NCBI GenBank assembly: GCA_943737045.1
Contig: CALSFV010000214.1
Span: forward strand, 1,054,001-1,118,000
Source: Parapristionchus giblindavisi
Taxonomy: Eukaryota > Nematoda > Chromadorea > Rhabditida > Diplogasteridae
Direction: 5' to 3'
DNA: 64,000 nt
Notes under the pieces: model-generated
The model's database searches: none
The model's input: only the letters and a program-made list of their open reading frames with translations
What the model was told of the DNA's origin: nothing
Shown here: one piece after another, positions 1-11,606 of the stretch
Numbering within the stretch: position 1 is the first letter of the stretch
Layout: each line of letters begins with the position of its first letter
Translations under genes and position numbers: made by a program

Positions 1-15
1 AAAATGCAAAAATTA

Positions 16-87
16 GGGCTGAGCCGGGGATTGAACCCGGGACCTCTCGCACCCTAAGCGAGAATCATACCACTAGACCACTCAGCC
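16..87 (-). tRNA. tRNA-Pro (anticodon AGG)
   Basis: Read on the minus strand, this is a 72-base cloverleaf. The acceptor arms GGCTGAG and CTCAGCC pair perfectly. The A box TGGTCTAGTGG and B box GGTTCAATCCC are present. The anticodon stem CTCGC/GCGAG encloses the loop TTAGGGT, giving anticodon AGG for proline. There is no intron and no mispairing in the stems, so it should be functional. It decodes CCU (and CCC by inosine wobble). Confidence 0.95.
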
Positions 88-2574
88 ATGATGGAAAGGT
101 ATCCTTGAGTATATATCGAGCTTCATCTCTCTCTTGGGAAGATCACTCTCTATATGGAATGAAAACTTGTTCCATAGTTAGCGAAGAGATTTCTCTTTTG
201 ATCTGAGAAATAGAGCACAAAGTGATCTTTCTCGTTTGCTTATGGAAACTTTGTAATATTATCACAACCGTGAAGGAGGTTTGCCTTGCATATCTACAGC
301 TATTTGATTGAGAAAAAGGCGGGTGTTTCGGTTTTTGTAAGTTGTTCACGTGACACTACGGAGGGTTCCGATCAAATCAAATCCAATCAAATCATATAAT
401 ACAGTGTAAGAAAGATATGGTATGGAGCGATTCTTATCACGGGATCAGGAAAACTAGTCATCTTTTGCCGTAGTAGTCGGTCCGGTGTGTGTCGCTTGAA
501 TCAAATCGTATCATACTTGTTGAACTAAGTTTCAACCTTTATTGATAAACGTAAAGTATTCAACTTTGGCGCTTATCGCGTGTACTCTACTTGAGAAAGA
601 TTAATAAAAATATGAAGTAATATTCTCACGTTAAAGACCGAGTTTCTGAATAAAAGTTTTGAAAAGAAATGAACTAACACTAAATCGCCAATTTCTCGCA
701 ATTTTGTCTCCCACTTAGATCACTTTTTGCTGTATTTCTCTGAAGAATTAATTGAAAGATTCTTCAAAACGTATCGTTAAAATAAGTTTTAAATGTTGCA
801 TCCAACTTTGTTTGTTAGTACTAGTACAAGATCAGAAATAAGTATACTACATTTATTGTTAAGCAGCTACAAAATTTTTTTGAATTATCACTAGCAGTGA
901 TCTCCCGCAGGCCTTCATCCGCCCTTTGAATAACGGGATGTACCTTTACCGTTGCAAATGATAAACAAGCTACACACAACAAATGTACCTAATCAATCAT
1001 TTCTTATGGATGTGATAAGCATCGAAAGGTACTGAATCGCACTGTTAACTGTTACCGTATCTCCTTCTCCTCAATCCATTTCGCCATTGATAACTTTCCG
1101 CACTTCAACTAACCGCTTGATCGTCTCATCCTGCTTTCCGGGCAATTGGTATTATTAGTAGGCTTTTCTTTTCATATTCTCTGACGTATTTTGAATAAAA
1201 AAATCAATTAGGCGACCTATAAAAGTACACCCGCTCTCGATTCTCTATAGAATCAATGCGGACTTGTCCACCTCTACATATATGCATTATATGTCATGCC
1301 AACCTAATCTATCATTGATAGATAGATCTTGATACACACCTGAGTCTATTTACGAACATCACTTCCCATGCTCCCCTTACATCCCTATCTTTTCTCATTT
1401 AATTATTGTTTCTAACGTTGCCACACCTTTTTGATGTTTGGTAAATTAAATTAAATGAAAAGTGCATTTGAACTATTTCTCGATGATGAAGGAAGTCTAT
1501 GACGTGGAAATTAAAATGTTGATCTCTGACGCTCAACATATCAACATAGGTATTAGGTGTCAAAGATGATTTTAATTTCTTATGGTCTCTGAAGTGTTTG
1601 AATCATAGAATAAATTAGTTGACCTATAAAAGTGCGGATGGACTATTCCTGATCTAGTCTATGACGTGGAAGTGAAAAGTTGATCTGTGAGGCTTTACTG
1701 GTCACTGGTCATTCCCCCCCCCCTCTGCAAGAGTGCAATAAGCATCAATCTTTTCCTTGCAATCGCCCGGGGGAAAAGGCTTCGCTCCTCTCGCCAAAGT
1801 GCAAGTGCCCTTTGCAGACCGCCGGAAACATCGGATAGAGCAAGAGAGGCAGAGTCCGCGAGAGAGCACCAGACGACGAGAGTGACCCGGCGAGAGAGTG
1901 TGGCCAAGTGAGAGAGGACTATACTATGAAACTCTCATTAAATGTCTGTGCACCCTGAGGGAACGAGGGCGAGGTCAGAGACGCAGAGAGCGAGATAGAA
2001 CGCGAATGGAGTAGTGCGACTGTGGACCGCACGATGAACAGAGCGGCCAGGTGGTTAGAGTGACGATAGATTACACGGATTGAAGAGGTCGACTGACGGT
2101 CAGCGTTCGGCGAGAGAGTGTGCGCGAGCGAGAGACCGAGGTCAGAGACGCAGAGAACAGGCGGTCAGCACCGGCTGGCGCGAGTGGTCACTTTCCCTCT
2201 CTCCCTATATTCTCTCTCTCTCTCTCTCCCTCATTCAACCACCTCTAGACCCGATAGCCTGGCACTCTGCCAAATTTCAAATCGTTTAAGCCTCCCGCCA
2301 TTTTGCGCAATCGATATGTTATTTATGTACATAAATTAGTTATTCTTTGGCCACCGGCTGGTCATTTAGACTCTCGGGGGATTAAAATGTTGCGTGCACC
2401 AACTCATTTGCATATTCGCCTTATGTTCGTATGTCACATGAGTAAATCCATCTTTAGCGTGAAATGGACTGTGGAGATCATACATATTTCAGTGGTTGTT
2501 CATTGATCAATACTAGGTAGATCAGTAGTAAACATTTAGTTGCCTGATTCCATACTGACATATATGTACGTGTA
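88..2574. other. no gene recognised; AT-rich then GA-rich intergenic DNA
   Basis: I see no convincing exon here. Positions 1450-1530 and 1620-1690 carry a diverged direct repeat (both contain AGTCTATGACGTGGAA and GTTGATCT), and GACCTATAAAAGT occurs at 1213 and 1621. From about 1790 to 2200 there is a GC-richer, GA-rich stretch with partial duplications of GAGGTCAGAGACGCAGAGA (about 1970 and 2138). CT/GA-skewed relatives of that stretch recur on the opposite strand near 6.2-6.4 and 8.15-8.56 kb, so it is probably part of an old dispersed repeat. Confidence 0.5.
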
Positions 2575-2696
2575 TTTAAAGGCACACCCGAGCTAACTTT
2601 ACTCTCCGCTCTGACATCGCTCTCTCGTAGACAAATAAAGCGAGAGAGCATTGTCAGAGCGAAGTGTTTCAAATTAGCTCGGGGTGTGCCTTTAAA
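2575..2696. repeat. palindromic MITE, family 1 (TTAAAGGCAC ends)
   Basis: Near-perfect foldback of about 120 bp beginning TTTAAAGGCACACC and ending GGTGTGCCTTTAAA. It has internal arms GAGCTAA/TTAGCTC and GCTCTCTCG/CGAGAGAGC. It is the best-preserved intergenic copy of a family found about two dozen times in this window. There is no coding capacity. The flanking TTAA may be a target duplication. Confidence 0.85.
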
Positions 2697-2932
2697 GGAA
2701 CATGAACGTTTGATAGTTAAATCTTCGTTTCAATAACTTTTCAACAACAATTTCCATTAGTCCCTTTCTACGAAAAAGTACAATATGGCACAGTTACTTC
2801 TGACAAAGGTTCTATTAATTTTAACGCATCAATGTTAAAATGAAAGAACTTTCTCTTTGTACGTACAATTCTTCCCTCCAACTTTTGCGCCATTTTCTTT
2901 GTGTGAGTTGTACCCCCTACCTATTCATTTAC

Positions 2933-3170
2933 CTCCCTCTCCCTCTCCCTCTCCCTCTCCCTCTCCCTCTCCCTCTCCCTCTCCCTCTCCCTCTCCCTCT
3001 CCCTCTCCCTCTCCCTCTCCCTCTCCCTCTCCCTCTCCCTCTCCCTCTCCCTCTCCCTCTCCCTCTCCCTCTCCCTCTCCCTCTCCCTCTCTCTCTCCCT
3101 CTCCCTCTCCCTCTCCCTTTCCCTCTCTTCCTCTCCCTCTCTCCCTCTCTCCCTCTCTCCCTCTTCCTCT
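2933..3170. repeat. (CTCCCT)n hexanucleotide microsatellite
   Basis: Uninterrupted CTCCCT repeats from about 2933 to 3090, then interrupted CT-rich derivatives to about 3170. Open frames through it encode only Leu-Pro or Ser-Pro runs and are not genes. Confidence 0.95.
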
Positions 3171-4171
3171 CCCCTATTTCCTATCTCCTCTTCACTATTT
3201 GGCTGCCATTACCCCTATCACGGTCACTCTTCCTCTTCTTCGTCTTTGCCTATATGCCTAACTAGTCACAATTTCGTCTTTTATCGATCTGACCTGGGAT
3301 ACGCCCCGATTGAAATCGTTAGCCTCCCTCGGGGGTACGGTATTTAAATTAGTGTAATCTCCAATTGGAATCAATTCACTTCTACTATCCCATTTCATGA
3401 CCCAATTTCGATCTCTCCCTTTCCCTCTCTCTCTCCCACTCTCTCTCCCTCTCCCTCCCTCTCTTCCGTTATCTTCCTTCCACTGCTTTTTTGTCATTCC
3501 GACTTCATTACATTTCTTCCGGCATTCCTAACCTTTCTTCTCTTTCTCTGATTCTCTATCACTCTCTCATTATTCCTCATCACTTCTCTAACTCTCAAAC
3601 GCTCTCAATATCATACACACTATCGTCACATCCGGTGGGCGGTTGACTTTATCGATTTTATTTGGGGAGAATGCAGGGGCACCAGAGTAAGGGGGTGGGG
3701 ATTTTAGTCAAACGTTTCCGCCCACTCTTATGACGTCACGTTTGTTAGATCAATGACTTTTACAGTTTCTTGGAAACCTGTCATGAGTATTTACTTATTT
3801 ATTCATCAAAAGATTGAATGATCTGTGGATAGAAATGAGATGGAGTTCCTATCATCCATTGGCCATTTATATTGAGCTGGGGGCCTCCAAACTAAAAATT
3901 TTAAGATAAGGTTAATTGTACATGGGGATTCCACACAATTTTCGAAAATTCCTAATTTTAAGGGGGGCATTCCCCATGTCCGTGGTTCCGGTCGTTGATC
4001 ATTATGATGCATTCCTTCATCAGTGATCTTTTCTCATTTATAAGAGTGGATATTCTTAAAGGAACCGGTGTAATATTAAATTCACCATTGCGGTCACACT
4101 TTAACATTTACAATACGGTGATAAATTGTGTTGATGCAGCGCGGTCAGTTTAACATTTGCTCTGGACAATT
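3171..4171. other. no gene recognised; CT-rich then unique sequence
   Basis: Pyrimidine-rich to about 3600, then ordinary-composition sequence with no supported exon. TGACGTCACG at 3731 is an isolated palindrome. Imperfect repeats of CGGTG/CGGTCA with TTTAACATTT lie at 4070-4170. Confidence 0.4.
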
Positions 4172-4283
4172 ATTTTAAAGGAACCGACACCTTCGTCAAC
4201 GGTCTCTTCAACCCTGTATGCTCTATTGTTGTTAGAGACGAGAGAAATAATGTGAAAAGCGCAATGAAGAGGGCATTGAACAT
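4172..4283. repeat. palindromic MITE, family 2 (ACGGTCTCTTCA arms)
   Basis: Diverged copy of a 110-125 bp foldback whose arms contain TCAACGGTCTCTTCAA and its complement TGAAGAGACCGTTGA, with a GTTGTTAGAGA loop region. Better copies lie at 9984, 17331, 30193 and 48088. Confidence 0.7.
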
Positions 4284-4744
4284 TGCAAGAGCCAAGGATC
4301 AGTGGAACCATCACATATTTATAGTATTCATATTCATATTTGCATATTTATAATTATATATAGATACTTCTCCGATCCATCGCACAGTTGATCTAGATAA
4401 AGTGTTTAAAATGTAAATTAAACATATTTATATAAAGGGCAAAGGCTGCAGAGCACAATTTCCTTATTACACATGCTAGAATACCCGCAAGCGAATAATT
4501 TATTACACCCTAATTTATTGCATACCATCGATTATCACCAACCTTTGAGTGCTCATTTTCCTCTGCTTTCTCTTTCTCTTCCTCTCCCTCTCCCCCCCCT
4601 CTCTCTTTCTCAATCTCTCTCTCTTTCTCAATCTCTCCCTCACAATCTCTCGTATTTCCTTATAATATCGGATCATCTATTATTGTTCATGATATCCTCA
4701 ATCTTTTATTGATATTCTAGCGATCAGTGAGGTAGCATGAGACA

Positions 4745-4855
4745 TGATGCGCATGCATGAACGCTGACAAACGGTTTGGCGACAAGACAAGTGTATCTTT
4801 GGCAAACGGACCCCGCTTACGTTTGGCAAACCGTTTGTCAAAGTTCATGAATACG
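4745..4855. repeat. palindromic element with TTTGGCAAACCGTTTG core
   Basis: Arms GACAAACGGTTTGGCGAC and GGCAAACCGTTTGTC are inverted around a short centre. The right flank TTCATGAATACGG recurs with this core. Related copies are at 25595-25705 and 40120-40205, and a degraded one is near 31236. Confidence 0.65.
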
Positions 4856-4862
4856 GCCAATT

Positions 4863-5047
4863 TACTCCGGTTTTGCATGGTAATATTATAGTAAGTAGCG
4901 CGCAAAAAGTATTTTCAACTAGCTTACTTTTTACTTACTTTTTGTTACTGTTTTGCTATTTCATTAGTATGTAGCGAAAAAGTAAGTAAGAAGTAAGTTA
5001 CTTTTTGCGCGCTACTTACTGTAATATTACCCTGCAAAACCGGAGTA
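4863..5047. repeat. 185-bp palindromic element, TACTCCGGTTTTGCA ends
   Basis: The left end TACTCCGGTTTTGCA and right end TGCAAAACCGGAGTA are exact inverted copies. Both continue inward through GGTAATATTA and GTAAGTAGCGCGCAAAAAG. The centre is rich in TACTTACTTTTT. The outer TA could be a target duplication as in Tc1/mariner-type MITEs. No coding content. Confidence 0.85.
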
Positions 5048-6969
5048 GTTCTAAAAGATAACCGTCCCTTTCAAGAATAAAGTTACTCCTTTACTTCCAC
5101 TTTATTTATCTCCTGTTTCCGAATCTATTTCACATTCCCATCAAAGTTTCATTCTTTTGCTGACAATCTCTATCTCCCTTTCCCTCTCTCTCTCCCCCGT
5201 CTCTCTCCTTCTCCTCTCCCTCTCCTCTCTCCCTCTCCCTCTCTCTCTCCCTCTCCCTCTCCTTCTCCCCCCTTCCATCATAACACATCCACAACCTGTT
5301 TCCTCTGGGCTCGTGCGATTCGAGGAGAAGGGAGCAGAAGAAGTATAAAGAGGATGCAAAAAGAGTCCGGAGCTGATATTAGAGAGTGCATGAATACGAG
5401 AGAGTGATGGAGGTTAGAGAAAGAGAGATAGAGATATTGATAGAGAGAGAGAGACAGGGAGAGGGGAAGCGAGAGAGAGAGAGAGAGTGAGAGAGAGGAG
5501 AGAGAGAGAGATGGAGAGATAGATAGATAGAGACAGAATTATGTACAGACGCAGTGAGAGGAGAGATACAAGAATATATGACCGACGCTTTTCATATGAT
5601 TGCCTAGCGCAAAAACATCTTCTGTACAGTTTGATCCGTGCACTCCACTTCTCTCTCCCTCCTTCTCCTCTTTCTTTCCCTCTCCCTCTCCCTCTCTCTC
5701 CTTCCCCTCCTCCCTCTCCCTCTCTCTCCTTCCCCTCCTCCCTCTCCCTCTCTCTCCTTCCCCTCCTCCCTCTCCCTCTCTCTCCTTCCCCTCCTCCCTC
5801 TCCCTCTCTCTCCTTCCCCTCCTCCCTCAATCTCTCTCTCCAATCATCTGTACTCTTTCACTCTTCCTCTTTCTCCCCTTTAGTTACACCCAATACAGTC
5901 AACGAATTTGGTCGCAGTGTCCCAAACCAGTTTTAAAGGGGGCTGAATTGTACCCTGAGGCTATATATCTCTCTCCCTTTCCCTCTCCATCTCATACATC
6001 TCTCGCCCTATCCCTCCTATTCAGTTTTCAATGCATCAACCTTATCCTTCGATGAATTCGTTACTTGATGGTTCTAGAGCGGTATGGGGAAAGGAGAGGT
6101 AGAGGTAGAGGAGGAGAAAGGGAGATGTAGAGGGGGAGAAAGGGAGAGGTAGAGGGAGAGGGAGGAGAAAGGGAGAGGTAGAGATTCGCGAAACGAGAGC
6201 TTAGCCCACTTTCGCTCCTGTTGTGTCTACATCATTCAGTCGCCTTCAACAGTCTCTCCTATCTGCGTGCTCTCTCGCTTTCACTCTAACTGCCTGGCTA
6301 CCCTCCTCGTATCGCGTACTCTCTCATCGCATCTCTAACCGTCTGGTGCTCTCTCTTATCGGCATGCTCTCTGCACGGTCAGCGCCTCGGGCGATGTGTG
6401 TGCGTACTACGCAAATATACCGCCCTCCCTCTCCCTCTCCCTCTCTCTCTCTCCCTCTCTCTCCCTCTCCCTCTCTCTCATTCTCTCCCTCTCCCTCTCT
6501 CCCTCTCCCTTCAATCCACACATGTCAGTCGATTGTACAACCACTTTCCTCGCTCTATCACTATATATTCTTTCCCTCTCTCCGACTTTCATCTTTTGAT
6601 TGTCCGATCACTGTAGTCATTCAGATTCAGTGCAAAGTGTATAGCAAATCGTACTTTTGTTAGCTTCCGAATGCACAGAATCCTTTTGCTAACTGCAGGA
6701 ACGTTCTCTCATAACTCATTATCAGCTCTGTTACCATCTCGAGCGAGATAGTATTATCCAATGTATTGTAAGTTTGGAGTAAGAAAACCTATCTCTAAAA
6801 GAATTTACCGTGAGTGTAGCCTCCACTGACATTGACAGTGTTGACGATGCATTGGCGAGATGGTGCGAAATATCCAAATTCATTCTTCTTCTTGCAGTGA
6901 TGCTTCTTTGTCTTCTTCTAATTCCCTTCTCCTAATGTATTTCATTCTAATAAGGGCTGTTGAATCGCG
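5048..6969. other. CT/GA-skewed low-complexity tract without genes
   Basis: Alternating pyrimidine-rich (5165-5270, 5640-5880, 6420-6510) and purine-rich (5400-5530, 6090-6185) blocks, with an old repeat at 6190-6400 resembling 8150-8560. The many long open frames are Leu/Ser/Pro or Glu/Arg/Gly runs generated by the skew. I see no supported exon. Confidence 0.6.
5687..5830. repeat. 28-bp CT-rich minisatellite, about 5 copies
   Basis: The block CTTCCCCTCCTCCCTCTCCC begins at 5701, 5729, 5757 and 5785, giving a period of 28 bases. Confidence 0.85.
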
Positions 6970-7087
6970 TTAAAGTCACAGCCGAGCTAATTTTACTCTC
7001 CGCTCTCACTGCGCTCTCTCCTAGAGAAATAAAGCGAGCGAGCAATGGCAGAGCGAAGAGACAAATTAGCTCGGGATGTGCCTTTAA
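6970..7087. repeat. palindromic MITE, family 1
   Basis: Foldback with GAGCTAATTT near the left end, AAATTAGCTC near the right, and a terminal GTGCCTTTAA. The left terminus is slightly mutated (TTAAAGTCACAG). Confidence 0.8.
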
Positions 7088-9072
7088 AGAATCGGCTTGC
7101 GTGAATTCGTAGAGGATATACAACACACCAACGGAACATGACTTCATTATTACGTAATTTTCCTCGAATACGCACTTACCCGTCAACAAAATACCTTATT
7201 GACGTAGTATTTTGTCCTTAGTTTTGTAGTTCTGAATGATCTCACTCTCTCTCACTCTCTCACTCTCTCGCACTCTCTCTCACTCTCTCTCACTCTCTCA
7301 CTCTCCATAAATGTCCTTTGTCGTACTCCGGACTCTATTTTCCCTTGTTGATAGGGTACACATAGGCAGTAAAGTTCGCCCAAACACAGGATACTCCCCT
7401 ATTTTGAGCACTTCGCTCTTCTTCCTCATAGCTTTGCTACACGTAACCTAGAATTATCACGGCGCACCTACTGCTTCTACAGTACCTCTGGTCCTCTACG
7501 CTATATGTATACCTTCACATTTTCCATTTTAAACAACTTTATCATCTGGATTGGTGGTGATACATCAGCTGGGTTGCCATGAGATTTTTTCATCGCTTGG
7601 ATCGTGACGAGCTACTTGATTTCAAGCCAGACTCCGCCCATTTTCCATTTTTGGAAACGCTGGACATGAGATGCCCGAAAGTACGTGATGTGCCCTTTAC
7701 AATCGACGCAAGGAGAATAGAAATGTTTCTCACGTAGCGGGAGAATCGCACAACGCCCTTCTTTGTTAGGCAATTACTTCCAGCCTCTTTCTCTCACCCC
7801 TCTCCCCCCTCTCTCTCTCCCTCTCCCTCTTCCTCTCGCCTTTTCTTTTCCTCGGAATTCCTCCCTTTCCTGACTTGATTAGGATTACTTCTCCTAGTAG
7901 TGCGTATTGAGTGAAAGTGCATGAGAAAGACCCCTCTCTCTACTTCTCCCTCTACCTCTTTCTCTGCCTCTCCCTCTTCCTCTCCCTCTCTGCTACTAAT
8001 CGCTTTTTATCCCCCCCTCCAGCTATACGATTTCTTCGCTTGCTTCGATATGCATAACACACCTCTTATTTCTTCCTATATCCCCCATCTACCTCTCTCT
8101 CTCTCTCGTCCTCTGCGTCTCTGATCCTACTCGCCATATTCGCCTTCCGTCGCTCCTTGCCATTTCCGCACGCGACGACGACACTCGTCGCTGTCACTCT
8201 GACCGTCTGGCGCTCTCGCCTCGCTCGCTCCATACGCAATAGAGAAAAGCTCTTAGCCTGCGGGCTCGCCTTCCTCTGCGTCTCTGACATCGCCTCCAGA
8301 CACTCACTCACTCACTCACTACGTCGATATTCGTATAGTTGGAGAGAGAGAGATGCCGCCCCTTCTGCGATTCGTCCAATGACGTGCGGCCTAGCGCGCT
8401 TGGCTCTGCCCACTTTTTCGCTCCTCTCCTATATGCCCTGAGGGCACACACGTCGAAGGGATGATGTGTTTCACGCTCTCTCATATTTGCATGCTCTCTC
8501 GCCTCTAGTGATCTCCTGGTTTCGCGTGCTCTCTCGTCCGTATGTCTCTCTGCGCACTCTCTGATTGGTATGGAATCTGCTATCGTGCCTTTCGTTTGCA
8601 TACGGCTGTCTCTTGAGATTGCAATTTTGGAGAATTTCATCCCTCTCTCGGTCCATCTCCTGAACCTTCTTCTTCCTCTTCTACTCTCTCTATCTCTCCA
8701 TCACCTTTTATATTCCAAAAAAACAGTATCTTGCTATATTTCATCCCGAATTTCCAGCAATGCTATTGTGATCTTTGATCTTCCGGATCTTTCTCATATC
8801 CACCCTCTTCTTCTTCTGCATTTTCGTGATAAACAACAATCGATATATTGATTTTCATCTTTCTCTTCATCGCTATTGTTAGGGTGCGCTTAATGTCTGC
8901 ACTCGGAAAACACTTTTTGTTTGGCGAATATGATGTCATGTGCAAAAAATTTATAAAATAGAGCAATTAAGTCGAGTTCTTGAGCGCTGTTGTTTAATCA
9001 TGACACTAATCAATAATTATGTGAATCAATATCGCTCATATTCTGCTTTGTGATTACTTGCAAGCTTGTCAA
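7088..9072. other. no gene recognised; CT-rich simple sequence and old repeats
   Basis: A (CTCT CACT)n block lies at 7240-7310 and pyrimidine-rich blocks at 7790-7850, 7930-8000 and 8640-8710. Positions 8150-8560 are a GC-richer old repeat containing CTCTCTCG motifs and TGCCCTGAGGGCAC at 8435. I could not assemble any exon chain. Confidence 0.5.
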
Positions 9073-9194
9073 CTCAAAGCTACACCCCGAGCTAATTTGA
9101 AACTCCCCGCTCTGACTATACTCTCTCGCTTTCTTTGTCCGCAAGAGAGCATGGCCAGAACGGACAGTAAAATTAGCTCGGGGTGTGCCTTTAA
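9073..9194. repeat. palindromic MITE, family 1
   Basis: Foldback containing CACCCCGAGCTAATTTGAAA and, inverted, TTAGCTCGGGGTGTG. The internal arms carry CTCTCTCG and CAAGAGAGC. Confidence 0.85.
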
Positions 9195-9983
9195 CTTTTT
9201 TCTTCGTTTATCACCCCTGGTGCACATTGTATCATTCGTTCCTCCCCGTTCATCCCATGTCCTACCCCACAAATTGCATTATTCCCGTTATAAATGTATT
9301 CATTTTCTCAGGTAATTCATCCGGTGGGAGGGCGCGACTGTGCCCAGCGTGGGCCCCGCAGAAGTCTCTCATTAGGACTCCGCCCACGCTGATCTTTGAT
9401 CTTTAATCTCTTCGGTTGATCAAGATCACCAACGCCCCTACGGCTCAAAATGCAGCCGCTGCAGTACACTCTCGTGCGCTAGGAGCATTCCTAGAAACGG
9501 TAATTGGCTATCAATATTGATTAACCCGCATGTGAATCCATATCAGTCAGTACCTCGTTACCATAATTTGTCTCGTTTCGTGCATACGCACGTTGATAAA
9601 AAATTAGTTCTTGTGATTATTGATTTTTGTTACAGTAATCCACCGTCGTCGCCTCGAAACCGTGACTTGCCGTCTCGCTGCCGTATGCTACACCATCACC
9701 ACCATCATCAACAACCGACTACAGGCGCTTTCAGAACGGCTCGCCGGACTGACGCACGCGTCGCGGTCGCGGCCGCGTGCGTCGCGGCTCCGTCATCGCC
9801 CCCTTCTTGTACATACTCTCCACCTTATTTATTCGATGAATATACGTACCAGTGAGATGATGTAGCTGTTCCTAGTTAGGTCTCTTGCTATCATAACCAC
9901 CCCCACAACCCGTCAGTCTTTCTCGACCCCCACCCCCTTGCCCCGCCCCTTTTAAGTTCAGCTAGTGTATTGCATTGTCTAGT
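9195..9983. other. intergenic; possible unassigned plus-strand exon near 9636-9865
   Basis: A good acceptor (T-rich tract then TTACAG) ends at about 9635 and is followed by open frames in a CpG-rich stretch. One frame holds a histidine run; the other holds a helix-like segment with ALSERLAGL and stops near 9865. I found no matching upstream exon with a donor, so this is only a candidate. Positions 9389-9405 hold the TTTGATC heptamer seen in aminopeptidase introns. Confidence 0.25.
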
Positions 9984-10098
9984 GTTAAAGGGAGCATAAC
10001 CTCACTCAATGGTCTCTTCGAATGCTTTTTCGTTGTTAGAAAACAAAGAAATAGTGTACACAATGAAGAGACCGTTCAAAGAGGTTACACTCACTTTA
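9984..10098. repeat. palindromic MITE, family 2
   Basis: Begins TTAAAGGGAGCATAACCTC and ends GAGGTTACACTCACTTTA. The inner arms carry AATGGTCTCTTCGAATG and CAATGAAGAGACCGTT. Confidence 0.85.
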
Positions 10099-10560
10099 TG
10101 GTCTTTTAGTCTAGCGAAATCGGTGACTCTACACAGAATCGGCCGTTGGCCTGCCCGTGACCGGTCAAAACGGGTCTGGCATACGACGCAATCGTGACGG
10201 AACGGACGCGGATTAAGGAGGCGCGCACCGAGCGCGCGAACGCGCTTGCGGACGCGCGGACGCGTGTTCCGGAACGTGGCGCCCCGCACCCCCGCCGCTG
10301 CGCTTGGCCGCCAGAACGGCACACATGGCAATCCTATTCTATCTTATACTAAGCCAGTGGCGACCAAGCGGACGCGCGGATGGCGCGTCACTAGCGTCCG
10401 GAGCGCTACAAAGCGGACGCGCGTACGCGAGCCGAACGCGCGCATCTTCGCCTCCTTCTCCGCGCGCTCGTTCCGGTCTACACAGCGTCACGGACTCGGA
10501 CAGGCCCGGCATTCTCTCACCGTTTCTCTTCCTCTCCCTACCGTATATATTGTCCTACCG
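10099..10560. other. CpG-rich island of inverted GC-rich repeats
   Basis: Composition differs sharply from its AT-rich surroundings: GCGGACGCGCG recurs at 10245, 10368 and 10412. GGAGGCG at 10216 and its inverse CGCCTCC at 10449 suggest a degraded inverted repeat of about 250 bp around the centre near 10330. Long arginine/proline-rich open frames run through it in several frames, as expected from GC content alone. Most likely a GC-rich transposon remnant rather than a gene. Confidence 0.45.
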
Positions 10561-11606
10561 TATCCCCACACCCATGGTCCGCTACCGTATGGCTCTAACA
10601 AAATTGAAACTGCAACACTTACATTTCTGGTACCCGCTCTCACCCAACTTGGTCTAACCTATTTTCCTTCCCCGTATGTCTGTTGTATAAAGTACCCACA
10701 GTCTTTTATAGTGTCACACAGATTATTCCTAAATTGCTATCTATCTATCGATTATTATTACCCTCATAATGTCTTTCCCAGCAACATGATACTGCCGATA
10801 CAGTCTATCGTCTCTTTCACCCGCCCACCTAGTGTGTAGAAACGATTCTGTACTTTCCCAATCTTTCACCAAGCTCCGCCCACTTTCTGTCTTTTCCCAT
10901 CCACACCACAAAAAAAAAACAAAAGTCTCCCAACACCGGCTTTTTCGAAACCTCAATCCACTTCAGTTCACTCTTCGTTTCTGTTTAATGCAAAGCCGAA
11001 TATGATAAAGATCAATCCAACAAATGTTTGTTTGAATACAAATTTACACGATAGAAATAGAAATAATTTTACAATAAGTGAACGTTATATCAGATAATCA
11101 ATTAATAAATCAATCAATTAATCATCTTTGACTGACCAAGTCCTGCTTAGATCACTGCTAGCCCAGTGATAAGAGGCACATCTTCAAATAACGCACAGTA
11201 TGGTATAATGATAATGATTTGTAGAATATTTATGATACTCTTGCCAACTGTTTCTTTAACGGGTTGCTTTCCTTTTCAGTGAGAATAAAGTGTGTGAAAT
11301 TAAGAAAACGTAACGTATCGCAAGCAATGGAGAAATCTCATGACAACCCAGACGACAGAACATAACTAAACCTGTCGATAAAGATATTTGAAGAGTTAAA
11401 TGTAATATAACAATGATTAATCATGAACAGTTTATCTTCGAAGACAAGTCCTCAAAGGGGAGGATAAGACGTGACACATGACAGACATAGGACATGACAG
11501 AGATGGCACATGACTAAACGCAATCAACGAATTGTCAGGATGATGGGAAACTCGCCGCTCTTGTAGACAAAGAAAGTGGGAGAGTTATCAGAGCGGTAGC
11601 CATTCG
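10561..11606. other. 3' flank of the membrane-protein gene; no other gene seen
   Basis: Ordinary AT-rich sequence downstream of the stop codon at 11607 (minus strand). I see no canonical AATAAA in the first few hundred bases on that strand. Around 11139-11174 there is a dispersed repeat (AAGTCCTGC, CTAGCCCAGTGATAA) also present at 41509-41550. Confidence 0.5.

Noticed and set aside
10246..10839. 197-residue arginine-rich open frame
   Set aside because: Overlapping open frames in other phases across a GC-rich repeat island, no exon signals and no family resemblance.
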